NCBI RefSeq assembly: GCF_003461245.1
Contig: NZ_QTWS01000016.1
Coordinates: 19,756-83,755, forward strand
Direction: 5' to 3'
DNA length: 64,000 bases
DNA from: Blautia sp. AF19-10LB
Lineage (GTDB): Bacteria > Bacillota > Clostridia > Lachnospirales > Lachnospiraceae
Numbering within the stretch: position 1 is the first letter of the stretch; the number at the start of each line of letters is the position of its first letter. Positions 1 through 8,185 of the stretch are shown one piece after another. The notes below the pieces were generated by a model that worked only from the letters and a program-made list of their open reading frames with translations, ran no database searches and was not told the origin of the DNA. A program made the position numbers and the translations under genes.

Positions 1-266
1 GAACAGTGGAAGCAGAACCAACGATCCAGGATCTTGTCAAAGAGGTATCTGCTTTCCAGCCATCCAAGATCTATATGACACCGTTTATGATCGTGGCGGG
101 TGATCATGCACACAATGATATGGCTGGAGATTCCCCGGATTCCTGGGTCTGTCAGTTTAAAGAAGCCGGATTTGAAGTCTGTCCTGTTTTGAAGGGACTT
201 GGCGAATATCCGGGAATCCGTGCGATGTTTGTGGAGCATGCACGTGAGGCGATTGCTTCTATGTAA
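1..266 (+). CDS. cbiK: Sirohydrochlorin cobaltochelatase, 3' fragment
   Basis: C-terminal ~88 residues of a CbiK-type anaerobic cobaltochelatase; the 5' part lies left of the window. CbiK inserts Co2+ into sirohydrochlorin, the first committed step of the anaerobic cobalamin route. Visible hallmarks are the stretch PFMIVAGDHAHNDMAGD, with a metal-binding His and the acidic motif typical of the family, then SW-CQF and LKGLGEYPGIR near the end. The frame is open to the left edge (codon phase from base 3). It is separated by about 20 kb from cbiL and 25 kb from the main cbi operon, so the pathway is split over at least three loci. A bidirectional terminator follows directly. Confidence 0.93.
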   Translation, partial: TVEAEPTIQDLVKEVSAFQPSKIYMTPFMIVAGDHAHNDMAGDSPDSWVCQFKEAGFEVCPVLKGLGEYPGIRAMFVEHAREAIASM

Positions 267-278
267 TATTTCAGCATC

Positions 279-331
279 AAAAAAGTCTGGACATCAAGAC
301 TTATAAAATCTCGAATGTCCAGACTTTTTTT
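279..331. terminator. Bidirectional intrinsic terminator
   Basis: Arms AAAAAAGTCTGGACAT (279-294) and ATGTCCAGACTTTTTT (315-330) are perfectly complementary, with A/T tracts on both sides. It sits between the convergent cbiK and the MFS gene and overlaps the stop codon of the latter, so it serves both. Confidence 0.93.
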
Positions 332-1511
332 AATTCTTCTGACTCTTCTTACATATCTGAATCCCGCTAAGCAGAAGCACCGGGAACACGATCGCCGCGA
401 GGATTCCCATCCTCAGATTATTACCCACACTGCTGGATACGAAACCGGCAAGTGTCGGACCGCCGGAGCAGCCGAGGTCTCCTGCGAGAGCAAGTAATGC
501 AAACATTGCGGTACCGCCGCCTCTGATGGATGCCGACGCAATGCTGAACGTTCCCGGCCACATGATCCCTACGGAAAATCCGCAGACAGCACAGCCGACG
601 AGACTGAGCATCGGAACCGGAACGAAAGCGATGCAGAGATAAGAGATCACGCAGAGAATGCTGCTGTAGGTCATAAAACGTTTCAGATCGATCTTCTCTC
701 CGTATTTCCCATAAAGAAGTCTTGCAAGTCCCATCAGGACTGCAAATGCCATCGGACCCGCGAGGTCTCCGACCGTCTTGCTGACCTTCAGTCCTTCTTC
801 TGCAAAAGTGGATGCCCACTGGCTCACTGCCTGTTCACTCGCTCCTGCACAGGTCATCATCAGCATCACGACCCAGAAGATCTTCATGGAGCAGAGTTCT
901 CTGATAGAAAGTCCCTTCTCTCCTTCTTCATGCAGGGAATAGATCGGGGAAGTCAGAAATACGATTCCATTGAGCACCGGGATGACCGCCCAGATGCGTG
1001 CAAGGATCTTCCAGTTTGCGATTCCGAAGGTACTGAAGAAGATCGTGGAAATCAGAACGACTCCCACATGTCCCCAGCAATAAAACGAATGCAGAAGGCT
1101 CATTGCTTTTTCTTTGTTGTCTGTCGGGCAGGCCTCGATGATCGGGCTGATCAGTACCTCCAGAAGTCCGCCGCCGATTGCGTAGATCGCAACTGCGATC
1201 AGAATGCCGGTAAACGGATCTGCCGTGACTTCCGGAAGGATCGTCAGCAAAAACAGACCGATCGCCGAACAGATATGCGCGATCGTTACCGATGCCTTAT
1301 ATCCGATCTTATCTACAAATCCGGCTGACAGAAGGTCGATCAGAAGCTGGATCATAAAGTTGATCGTGATCAGCAGCGTGATCTTTGACAGCGGGATCTG
1401 GTAGCTTTTCTGGAATGTTACGAACAGCAATGGAACAAAATTGTTGACGATTGCCTGCACGATGTATCCCACGAAACAGGCGTACATGGTTCTTTTGAAT
1501 GATGGTCTCAT
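330..1511 (-). CDS. MFS transporter
   Basis: A 393-residue major facilitator superfamily permease with about 12 hydrophobic segments in two halves. The typical loop 2-3 motif is seen as GFVDKIGYKASV (residues ~63-74), and the second half has LARLLYGKYGEKID. The layout resembles the FucP/YfkF-like sugar or drug permease branches, but no residue fixes the substrate. It is monocistronic, convergent with cbiK and followed by a shared terminator. The start is the ATG preceded by an AGGAGAAAAGGT stretch. Membrane localisation is certain; function is not. Confidence 0.85.
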   Translation of the reverse strand: MRPSFKRTMYACFVGYIVQAIVNNFVPLLFVTFQKSYQIPLSKITLLITINFMIQLLIDLLSAGFVDKIGYKASVTIAHICSAIGLFLLTILPEVTADPFTGILIAVAIYAIGGGLLEVLISPIIEACPTDNKEKAMSLLHSFYCWGHVGVVLISTIFFSTFGIANWKILARIWAVIPVLNGIVFLTSPIYSLHEEGEKGLSIRELCSMKIFWVVMLMMTCAGASEQAVSQWASTFAEEGLKVSKTVGDLAGPMAFAVLMGLARLLYGKYGEKIDLKRFMTYSSILCVISYLCIAFVPVPMLSLVGCAVCGFSVGIMWPGTFSIASASIRGGGTAMFALLALAGDLGCSGGPTLAGFVSSSVGNNLRMGILAAIVFPVLLLSGIQICKKSQKN

Positions 1512-1821
1512 ACCTTTTCTCCTGTAAAATATAACTTAGAATTTTATCATAATATCTTTTCCAGAAAAATACCAGCCATATTTTGACCACTTTTTACGAA
1601 ATCCTGACTTTCTTTAAGGAAAATCATTTCAAAACTGAATCCTGATTTCTCTCTTAATGGCCATCTGGCATCGGATATGACATGCAGCATATTTTCCGAT
1701 GCGTGAATACATTTGCTCGCATAAGGTACCATTTGCTTTTTATGCTTTTCTTTCTATATATGACCAGCCTTGCGTAAAAAATACTTTTTTGTTACAATTG
1801 TAAACTTTTTAATTTTTTAAG
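1512..1821. other. Intergenic region between MFS gene and bioY
   Basis: About 310 bp holding the 5' regions of two divergent units. AT-rich, with no convincing gene. A 61-codon minus-strand frame (1547-1732) has no ribosome site and no recognisable family. A TTGTAAAC half-site (1798-1805), abutting GTTACAA, resembles half of the BirA operator that lies downstream. Confidence 0.5.
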
Positions 1822-1850
1822 TTGACAATTCGTACTCTTTCTTTTAAAAT
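1822..1850 (+). promoter_or_regulatory. bio operon promoter
   Basis: TTGACA (1822-1827), 17-nt spacer, TAAAAT (1845-1850): near-consensus sigma-A promoter. The -10 box abuts the BirA operator, so repressor binding would block both polymerase and ribosome entry. Confidence 0.85.
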
Positions 1851-1881
1851 TGTAAACCATAAAGATTTTGGAGGTTTACAA
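1850..1881 (+). promoter_or_regulatory. BirA operator (biotin repressor site)
   Basis: Perfect inverted repeat TTGTAAACC (1850-1858), 14-nt spacer, GGTTTACAA (1873-1881). This matches the known BirA consensus of Firmicutes. It starts at the last base of the -10 box and its right arm contains part of the GGAGG ribosome site (1870-1874), ending one base before the bioY ATG. Biotinyl-AMP-loaded BirA is expected to repress the operon. birA is not in this window. Confidence 0.92.
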
Positions 1882-2472
1882 ATGTCAAAGACGAAAACTT
1901 TAATCTACTGCAGTCTTTTTACTGCGCTGATCGCGGCGGGGGCTTTTATCAAGATCCCGGTGCCGGTGGTTCCTTTTACTTTGCAGTATCTGTTTACGAT
2001 GCTTGCAGGGCTGCTGCTTGGTTCGAAACGTGGAACGATCTCTGTCGTTGCCTACATGCTTCTGGGGCTTGCAGGGCTTCCGATCTTCTCTGAGGGCGGC
2101 GGTCTCTGGTATGTCTTTAAACCAAGTTTTGGCTATATCATTGGATTCTGTCTCGGAACTTACGTGACAGGACGTATCGCAGAACATCTGAAGAAAAAGA
2201 CGATCTTCCGCTACCTGCTCGCAAACCTGGCGGGACTTATGATCGTCTATGCCTGCGGCATGATCTACTACTACGTGATCTGCAATTATGTGATCAACAC
2301 ACCGATCGGGATCTGGCCGCTCATCCTCTACTGCTTCCTTCTTGCAGTACCTGGTGACATCGCTTTAAGCATCCTTGGTGCCATCATTGCCAGACGTGTC
2401 CGTCCAGTCGTGATCCAGTACCTTTCTGATTCCAATACAACTTTATTACATACGGAGGAGACAGCAAAATGA
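1882..2472 (+). CDS. bioY: Biotin ECF transporter S component BioY
   Basis: A 196-residue membrane protein of the BioY family, the biotin-binding S component of an ECF transporter. It has about six transmembrane segments. Hallmarks are KIPVPVVPFTLQYLF near the N-terminus and the signature LAGLPIFSEGGG...KPSFGYIIGF. The ATG at 1882 is chosen over an upstream ATG (1822) because the latter lies inside the promoter and operator, while 1882 has GGAGG at 1870-1874. Its stop overlaps bioB as ATGA. The energising EcfA/EcfT subunits are not here and are presumably shared. Confidence 0.94.
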   Translation: MSKTKTLIYCSLFTALIAAGAFIKIPVPVVPFTLQYLFTMLAGLLLGSKRGTISVVAYMLLGLAGLPIFSEGGGLWYVFKPSFGYIIGFCLGTYVTGRIAEHLKKKTIFRYLLANLAGLMIVYACGMIYYYVICNYVINTPIGIWPLILYCFLLAVPGDIALSILGAIIARRVRPVVIQYLSDSNTTLLHTEETAK

Positions 2473-3452
2473 ACCCACTTACTTTAGCCCAGGAAATCAT
2501 TGACGGACGCAGGATCACAAGAGAGGATGATCTTTCCTTCTTTCTCACCTGTGATCTGGATGAATTATGCGAAGGTGCAAACCGCATCCGCAAGGCCTGT
2601 ATCGGAGACAAAGTAGACCTCTGCTCGATCATCAACGGACGCAGCGGCAGATGCCCGGAAGACTGTAAATACTGTGCACAGTCCGCACACCACCACACTT
2701 CCTGCGAAGTTTATGATTTTCTTCCGGAGGAAAAAATCCTTGAAGCCTGTAAGATGAACGAGTCCGAAGGTGTTGACCGTTTTTCCATCGTCACCGCCGG
2801 AAAAGCTCTGACAGGAAAAGAATTCGACCAGGCGATCCATGCCTATGAGACCATGCATAAAGAATACAAGATCGACCTCTGCGCTTCCATGGGATTTATC
2901 TCCGCAGAACAGCTTCACCGTCTTCACGAGGCAGGCGTGACCAGCTACCATCACAACATCGAGACCTCCCGCAGAAATTTCCCGAACATCTGCACCACAC
3001 ACACTTACGACATGAAGATCGAAACCCTCAAAAAAGTCAAAGCCGAAGGCATGTGCGCCTGCTCCGGCGGCATCATCGGCATGGGTGAGACCTGGGAAGA
3101 CCGTCTGGATATGGCGATCAGCCTTGCTGAACTTGGCATCGACTCCATCCCGATCAATGCTCTGATGCCGATCCCGGGAACGCCTCTGGAACATCTCCCG
3201 GAACTTTCTGAGCCGGATATCCTCCGTACGATCGCTTTCTTCCGCTATATCAACCCGGAAGCAAACATCCGTCTCGCCGCCGGACGCGCCCTTCTCACCA
3301 ACGACGGAGAAACTGCATTCAAGGCCGGAGCCTCCGCTTCCATCACCGGAAACATGCTGACCACCGTTGCCTGCGCGACGATCCGAAGCGACCGCAAGAT
3401 GCTCGCTGACATGGGACGTGACGTGACTCCTGAATACTGGAAGGAAGTGTAA
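2469..3452 (+). CDS. bioB: Biotin synthase
   Basis: A 327-residue radical SAM enzyme that inserts sulfur into dethiobiotin. The [4Fe-4S] cluster motif is CPEDCKYC (C62, C66, C69), followed by AQSAHH. Later motifs include HHNIETS, GGIIGMGETWEDR and the C-terminal AGRALL, which carries the conserved Arg that binds the second iron-sulfur cluster. Length is normal for BioB (~320-345). It overlaps bioY by four bases (ATGA), so the two are translationally coupled. Confidence 0.97.
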   Translation: MNPLTLAQEIIDGRRITREDDLSFFLTCDLDELCEGANRIRKACIGDKVDLCSIINGRSGRCPEDCKYCAQSAHHHTSCEVYDFLPEEKILEACKMNESEGVDRFSIVTAGKALTGKEFDQAIHAYETMHKEYKIDLCASMGFISAEQLHRLHEAGVTSYHHNIETSRRNFPNICTTHTYDMKIETLKKVKAEGMCACSGGIIGMGETWEDRLDMAISLAELGIDSIPINALMPIPGTPLEHLPELSEPDILRTIAFFRYINPEANIRLAAGRALLTNDGETAFKAGASASITGNMLTTVACATIRSDRKMLADMGRDVTPEYWKEV

Positions 3453-3459
3453 AATAAAA

Positions 3460-4158
3460 ATGAGCAAAGCAATTTTTCTCACCGGAACCGGTACAGATAT
3501 CGGCAAAACCTTCATCGCCGGACTGATCGTAAAAAAACTTGCACAGGCGGGCAAGAATCCTGCCTATTACAAGGCAGCCATGAGCGGAAATGACCGCCGC
3601 CCAGACGGAAGCCTGATCCCAGGCGATGCACTTTTTGTCCGGCAGATGTCCGGTATCTCACAGCCGCTTGGCGAAATGTGCCCTTATGTATATGAAAATG
3701 CCTGGTCACCACACCTTGCCTCCCGCGTGGAGGGAAATCCTGTTGACCTCGCTGTTGTCCACGAAGGTTTTACGAAAGTCGCTGAGAACTATGACTACAT
3801 CACGATGGAAGGAAGCGGTGGGATCCTCTGCCCTCTCTGTTTTGATGAGCGCAAGATCCAGCTTGAAGATGTGATCCGGGAATTTGGACTTTCCAGTATC
3901 CTTGTCGCCGATGCCGGTCTTGGCACGATCAACAGTGTTGTCCTGACTTTTGAATATATGAAGACACACAACCTTCCGCTTAAGGGTATCATTTTTAATC
4001 ATTACCATCCGGGAAACATCATGGAAGAAGATAATATTTCCATGTGCGAACATATGACAGGGCTTCCTGTGCTTGCAAAGGTACAGGACAATGCCACAGA
4101 ACTTGAGACAGATGCAGATGTGCTGAGTGCACTTTATGACGAGGTGAAGATCAGATGA
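3460..4158 (+). CDS. bioD: Dethiobiotin synthetase
   Basis: A 232-residue ATP-dependent carboxylase that converts 7,8-diaminopelargonic acid plus CO2 to dethiobiotin. The P-loop is GTGTDIGKT (residues 9-17), characteristic of BioD. YYKAAMSG carries the substrate-binding Lys, and MEGSGGILCPL corresponds to the conserved E-GAGG region. It follows bioB by 7 bp and overlaps bioA (ATGA), consistent with one polycistronic unit. Confidence 0.96.
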   Translation: MSKAIFLTGTGTDIGKTFIAGLIVKKLAQAGKNPAYYKAAMSGNDRRPDGSLIPGDALFVRQMSGISQPLGEMCPYVYENAWSPHLASRVEGNPVDLAVVHEGFTKVAENYDYITMEGSGGILCPLCFDERKIQLEDVIREFGLSSILVADAGLGTINSVVLTFEYMKTHNLPLKGIIFNHYHPGNIMEEDNISMCEHMTGLPVLAKVQDNATELETDADVLSALYDEVKIR

Positions 4159-5339
4159 TATGGTATCCTTATGAACAGATGAAAACAATGAAAGAGCCTT
4201 ACAAGATCCTGGATGCAGAAGGCGTGCATCTCTACACCAAAGACCAGAAACTGATCGATTCGATTTCTTCCTGGTGGTGTATGATCCACGGCTACAAACA
4301 CCCGGAACTGACCGCTGCCATCAAAGAACAGGCTGACCGTTTCTGCCATGTGATGCTCGGCGGTCTCACCCATGAGCCGGTAGAAAAACTTTCTGATAAG
4401 CTCCAGGAATTTCTTCCGGGTGACTTGGACTACTGCTTCTTTTCTGATTCCGGAAGCGTTGCGGTAGAAGTTTCCCTCAAGATGGCTCTCCAGTACAACA
4501 CCAATCAGGGAAGAAAACGCCCCCTGGTGCTGGCTCTGGAACATGCCTACCACGGAGATACCTTCAAGGCAATGGAAGTCGGCGATGACGAAGATTATCA
4601 TTTCGCTTTTGACAAAAAAGAAGGCGTTGTCCATATACCGACAGAGATCCCGGCGCTTGAGGAAGCATTTGAACTTTACCATGACAGGCTGAACTGCTTT
4701 ATCGTAGAACCGCTCCTTCAGGGTGCCGGCGGCATGCGGATGTATAATATTTCTTTCCTGAAACGTGCCAGAGAACTGTGTGATCAGTATGATGTGCTTC
4801 TGATCTTTGACGAGGTTGCGACCGGATTTGGCCGTACCGGAAACCGCTTTGTGGCAGACCTTGTCCTTCCGGACATCCTGGTTCTCGGGAAAGCCCTGAC
4901 CGGCGGTTATATCGGACATGCTGTCACGGTTGCAAACCACAAAGTCTTTGACGCTTTTTACAGCGACGATGACCGCCTTGCCCTGATGCACGGTCCGACC
5001 TTTATGGGAAATCCACTTGCCTGCGCCGTTGCACTTAAGGGAATCGAGATCTTTGAACGTGACGATTATATGAGCAAGATCCGGCATATCGAACAGATCT
5101 CCCGTCAGGAAATGGAAAATTTCTCTGACCCGCGCATCAAAGAAGTCCGCATCATGGGCGGCTGTACCTGCGTCGAAGTCCACGATTCCAAGACCCTGGA
5201 AGGCTTCCAGCAGTTTGCTTATGAGCGTGGTGTCTTCTGCAGACCCTTCTTAAACTATATGTATTCCATGGTTCCTTATGTGATCTCAGACGGGGAACTG
5301 ATTCAGATCTTTGACGTAATGAAGGACTGGTTTCACTGA
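4155..5339 (+). CDS. bioA: Adenosylmethionine-8-amino-7-oxononanoate aminotransferase
   Basis: A 394-residue class III PLP aminotransferase making 7,8-diaminopelargonic acid. Visible features are SISSWWCMIHGYKHPE (the BioA substrate-binding W-W pair), SDSGSVAVEVSLKMA, the PLP-aspartate region IFDEVATGFGRTG (D219) and the Schiff-base lysine LVLGKALTGG (K246). It is a little shorter than E. coli BioA. It closes the operon; bioF, bioW, bioC and bioH are absent, so the pimeloyl and KAPA steps must be encoded elsewhere or skipped by import of intermediates. Confidence 0.95.
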   Translation: MIWYPYEQMKTMKEPYKILDAEGVHLYTKDQKLIDSISSWWCMIHGYKHPELTAAIKEQADRFCHVMLGGLTHEPVEKLSDKLQEFLPGDLDYCFFSDSGSVAVEVSLKMALQYNTNQGRKRPLVLALEHAYHGDTFKAMEVGDDEDYHFAFDKKEGVVHIPTEIPALEEAFELYHDRLNCFIVEPLLQGAGGMRMYNISFLKRARELCDQYDVLLIFDEVATGFGRTGNRFVADLVLPDILVLGKALTGGYIGHAVTVANHKVFDAFYSDDDRLALMHGPTFMGNPLACAVALKGIEIFERDDYMSKIRHIEQISRQEMENFSDPRIKEVRIMGGCTCVEVHDSKTLEGFQQFAYERGVFCRPFLNYMYSMVPYVISDGELIQIFDVMKDWFH

Positions 5340-5354
5340 AACCAGCCCTTCTGT
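5325..5354 (+). terminator. Terminator of the bio operon
   Basis: CTGGTTT(CA) at 5327-5335 pairs with (TG)AAACCAG at 5337-5345, followed by a T-rich tract. The hairpin overlaps the bioA stop codon and the bases before the convergent dlt-like operon end. Confidence 0.7.
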
Positions 5355-5355
5355 T

Positions 5356-6372
5356 TTACTTTTGTTTCTTTTTTCTCAGATATTCCAGAATAACCTCTAT
5401 TTTGCGGATTGCATTTTTTTCGGCATTCTGATATTTCTGCACATCTTCGTTCCAGGAACTGTACTCTGGATCCTTGCGGTGGTCTTCAAGATCATAATGT
5501 TCTTCCAGATAACTTCCGAAATAACGGCTCAGTTTTTCTGCTCCGAGAACATTCAGATGATCGCCATTATCAAGGCTGTCTTTTTCCCAGTCAATCCCTA
5601 ATTCCTCTGTCATCAGATTAAAATCAAGATATTCCGCACCATTCTGCTCTGCATAATCTGTCAGTGTATTATGCTTTGCATAATTATAGTTATTCGGAGA
5701 CGGTGCACTGTACAGGATCACCGAAATTCCTTTTTCTCTGCACATTGCAAGCATTTTGTCCATGTAAGAGCGGACAGCCCGGGACATGTACTCTCTGCGC
5801 TCCGTTTTTTCCATGTAGCTGCCGCCGTCATAAGGCTCCACAATATCCCGGACAACAAACCCCTTATAGTAAACCTGCTGTTTTTCCGGGCCCATAAGCC
5901 AGTTCTGCCACATGCTGTGAAGCAGAAACACCGGAAAATAATAATTAACTGTCTGTGCAATCGTCTTACTGAACCCCTCTGCAGCATTCTGCGGTTGAAA
6001 CATACTGTTCGTTTCGAATACAACAACCTTCGGTTCCTGCGTGCGCAGAGCTCTCCTGAGCATATAATAGGTTTCTTCCACTTCCTGTCCGGTCTGACCG
6101 CAGACAAACGAAGCAATTCCATTCTGTTTCCAGATCTCCAGTGGTGAAAATGTCGTATAGCTTTCGCTGTCTCCCAGAACAAGAACATCTATGCTGTTTT
6201 TCTTTTCATTCTGAATATTAAGCCAGGGTCGGTTTCTTGACTGTACAAACTCCGGATGTTTTTTTGCCATATTTACAAAGAAAGCAGACAGGATCAAAAT
6301 CAGGCAGAGAAAAATTGCCAGAAACACTGCCGGTTTCTTTAAAGTTCTCATTTTCTGTTTAAAATCCTGCAT
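5356..6372 (-). CDS. SGNH-hydrolase-like membrane-anchored partner of MBOAT (DltD/AlgX-like)
   Basis: A 338-residue protein with one N-terminal membrane anchor (residues ~14-34) and an extracytoplasmic SGNH/GDSL-type domain. The nucleophile block is VLVLGDSES (S69), and the C-terminal catalytic pair fits LDNGDHLNVLGAEKL (D271, H272). Such proteins accompany MBOAT acyltransferases (DltD with DltB, AlgJ/AlgX with AlgI) and complete acyl transfer to an extracellular polymer. It overlaps the MBOAT gene by 14 bp. A downstream ATG at 6351 is a possible alternative start. Last gene of the operon. Confidence 0.8.
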   Translation of the reverse strand: MQDFKQKMRTLKKPAVFLAIFLCLILILSAFFVNMAKKHPEFVQSRNRPWLNIQNEKKNSIDVLVLGDSESYTTFSPLEIWKQNGIASFVCGQTGQEVEETYYMLRRALRTQEPKVVVFETNSMFQPQNAAEGFSKTIAQTVNYYFPVFLLHSMWQNWLMGPEKQQVYYKGFVVRDIVEPYDGGSYMEKTERREYMSRAVRSYMDKMLAMCREKGISVILYSAPSPNNYNYAKHNTLTDYAEQNGAEYLDFNLMTEELGIDWEKDSLDNGDHLNVLGAEKLSRYFGSYLEEHYDLEDHRKDPEYSSWNEDVQKYQNAEKNAIRKIEVILEYLRKKKQK

Positions 6373-7954
6373 AAATCAAATCAACCTGCTGATATCCTGT
6401 ACCATAAGCACCTAACAGAAGTACTGCAAAAATCAGTCCATAATAAAGTATCCAGCGTACCGGAAGCTTCATCTCCTGCAGCTTATCCCAGTTCAGCAGT
6501 TTCCTTTCTTTTAATATATCTGCCACAGCGACAATAAGAATTCCAAAACCAACAGCTGCAAAATCTGCGGCGTTTAATCCCATTCCCAAAAGAGTTCCAT
6601 CCCACAGTTTCTGTAGTTCAAACCCCTGAAAGATGCTTCGGAACATGTGAAATCCGGCTGCTGCACCTTCTGCCCTGAAAAACATTTCACCTGTAAAAAT
6701 GATCATCCAGGTTTTCAGGATCTGCGGCACTCTCCAGTACAATGCGTGACAGTCCAGATGAAATCTTTCAAGAACCATCTCCCTGACCGGTGCAACTGCT
6801 TCTCCTGCCAGAAGGATTACAAAATAATACATTCCATAAAGAATGTAATTCCACTGTGCACCATGCCACAGACCATTGCACATCCATACCGGGAACAAAG
6901 TCATTGCAAAGATTCCCATCTTGGTCAGATATTTCCCAACATGTTTCCGCGCAAAGTGGTTCCATTTCTTGACCAGCCCCGAAACCGAAACCGGATAAAA
7001 AACATATGCTTTCAGCCATGCGCCAAGTGTAATATGCCATCTTCTCCAGAATTCAGATGCATTTCCGGCAAAAAACGGCTGCCGGAAATTCTCCGGAAGA
7101 TCCACACCAAAAAGGTTGCCGCTGCCGATCACGATATCCATACAGCCGGAAAATTCCATATAAAGCTGAAGCGTATATGCAATGGCGACAACCACGATCA
7201 TAACACCATGATAGCTGGTATAATCGTCATAAATCGCTGCTACCAGAACAGAAAGTCTGTCCGCCACAACAATTTTTTTGAACAGTCCCCAGGCAATACG
7301 GATGATTCCCTTTGTAAGATTTTCGCTTCGAACCGGTCTGCACTCCCAGAGTGCATCTGCTGTATCATTCCAGCTGCTGATCGGTCCCTCCATGATCTGC
7401 GGAAAAAAGCCCAGGAAAAGGGCTACTTTGCCAAAATTATGTTCTGCTTTGATCCTACCCCAGTAAACATCTGCCATATAGCCAATTGCCTCCAGCGTAT
7501 AGAAAGAAATTCCTATCGGGATCAGAAGGTTCTGTGGGTTCAGATGAAAGCCGCTTCCTGATGCTGCAAAGATTCTGTTTATATTCTGTATAAAAAAATT
7601 ACAGTACTTTAAATATGCCAGGATTCCAAGTAAAATAACAATCCCGGCTATAAGAACTTTTTTTTCTTTTGCTTTGTACTGTTTTTTTACGGCAGAACGT
7701 TCTTTGGAGGGAAGCCCTTTTGACCTGGCTTTTCCGGTTTCTTTGAGCTGCTCCATCCAGCGCCCTGCTCCGTAGACCAGTCCTGAAACCGCAATCAGAT
7801 ATCCCACAAGCCACTGGCTGAAGGACCAGAAAAAGATATATCCTGCAAGGATCAGAACTGCTCTGCGCATTTTTTGTGATGAAAAATGATATACAAGAAC
7901 TACCAGCGGCAAAAACACAAACAGATATAACTCTGTATGATATGCCAATGCCAT
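6359..7954 (-). CDS. MBOAT family O-acyltransferase (DltB/AlgI-like)
   Basis: A 531-residue polytopic membrane protein of the MBOAT family. It carries the family motifs EFWRRWHITLGAWL (H307) and MCNGLWHGAQWNYILYG (H364, the presumed catalytic His in the membrane funnel), plus YMEFSGCMDI. Known relatives (DltB, AlgI, PatA) move acyl groups across the membrane to teichoic acids, alginate or peptidoglycan. The preceding gene encodes a carrier protein one base away, so a carrier-bound thioester is the likely donor, as in Dlt. Acceptor polymer unknown. Confidence 0.88.
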   Translation of the reverse strand: MALAYHTELYLFVFLPLVVLVYHFSSQKMRRAVLILAGYIFFWSFSQWLVGYLIAVSGLVYGAGRWMEQLKETGKARSKGLPSKERSAVKKQYKAKEKKVLIAGIVILLGILAYLKYCNFFIQNINRIFAASGSGFHLNPQNLLIPIGISFYTLEAIGYMADVYWGRIKAEHNFGKVALFLGFFPQIMEGPISSWNDTADALWECRPVRSENLTKGIIRIAWGLFKKIVVADRLSVLVAAIYDDYTSYHGVMIVVVAIAYTLQLYMEFSGCMDIVIGSGNLFGVDLPENFRQPFFAGNASEFWRRWHITLGAWLKAYVFYPVSVSGLVKKWNHFARKHVGKYLTKMGIFAMTLFPVWMCNGLWHGAQWNYILYGMYYFVILLAGEAVAPVREMVLERFHLDCHALYWRVPQILKTWMIIFTGEMFFRAEGAAAGFHMFRSIFQGFELQKLWDGTLLGMGLNAADFAAVGFGILIVAVADILKERKLLNWDKLQEMKLPVRWILYYGLIFAVLLLGAYGTGYQQVDLIYAGF

Positions 7955-7955
7955 A

Positions 7956-8183
7956 TCAGTTCTCCTGTAATCTCTGGATCATTTTCCACATAGCATCTGC
8001 GGAATTAAAGTTTTCCGGAACGATCTCAGATGCATCAATTTCAATTTCGAACTGATCTTCCAGCTCAGAAATAAGGCTGATCACTCCAAAAGAATCCAGA
8101 ATACGGTCATCGATCAGGGCTGTTTCATCTTCCCAGTTTACAGTATCATCAATATCATTTAAAATTTCCAGTAAAGTTTCCAT
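7956..8183 (-). CDS. Acyl/aminoacyl carrier protein (DltC-like)
   Basis: A 75-residue carrier protein. The phosphopantetheine attachment serine is S31 in ILDSFGVISLI, the canonical D-S-[FL] context, and the C-terminal half is a helical ACP pattern rich in acidic residues. The start at 8183 is preferred over an upstream ATG at 8207 because GGAGG (8194-8198) is correctly spaced and the choice avoids overlap with the preceding gene, which stops at 8186. It sits between the PLP decarboxylase and MBOAT genes. Confidence 0.88.
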   Translation of the reverse strand: METLLEILNDIDDTVNWEDETALIDDRILDSFGVISLISELEDQFEIEIDASEIVPENFNSADAMWKMIQRLQEN

Positions 8184-8185
8184 TA

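Noticed and set aside
1547..1732. 61-codon minus-strand frame upstream of the MFS gene
   Set aside because: No ribosome site, no recognisable family, and it sits in the promoter region of two divergent units.
2565..3554. Long antisense frame (329 codons) opposite bioB/bioD
   Set aside because: Shadow of the real coding frames; no ribosome site and the plus-strand genes are unambiguous.
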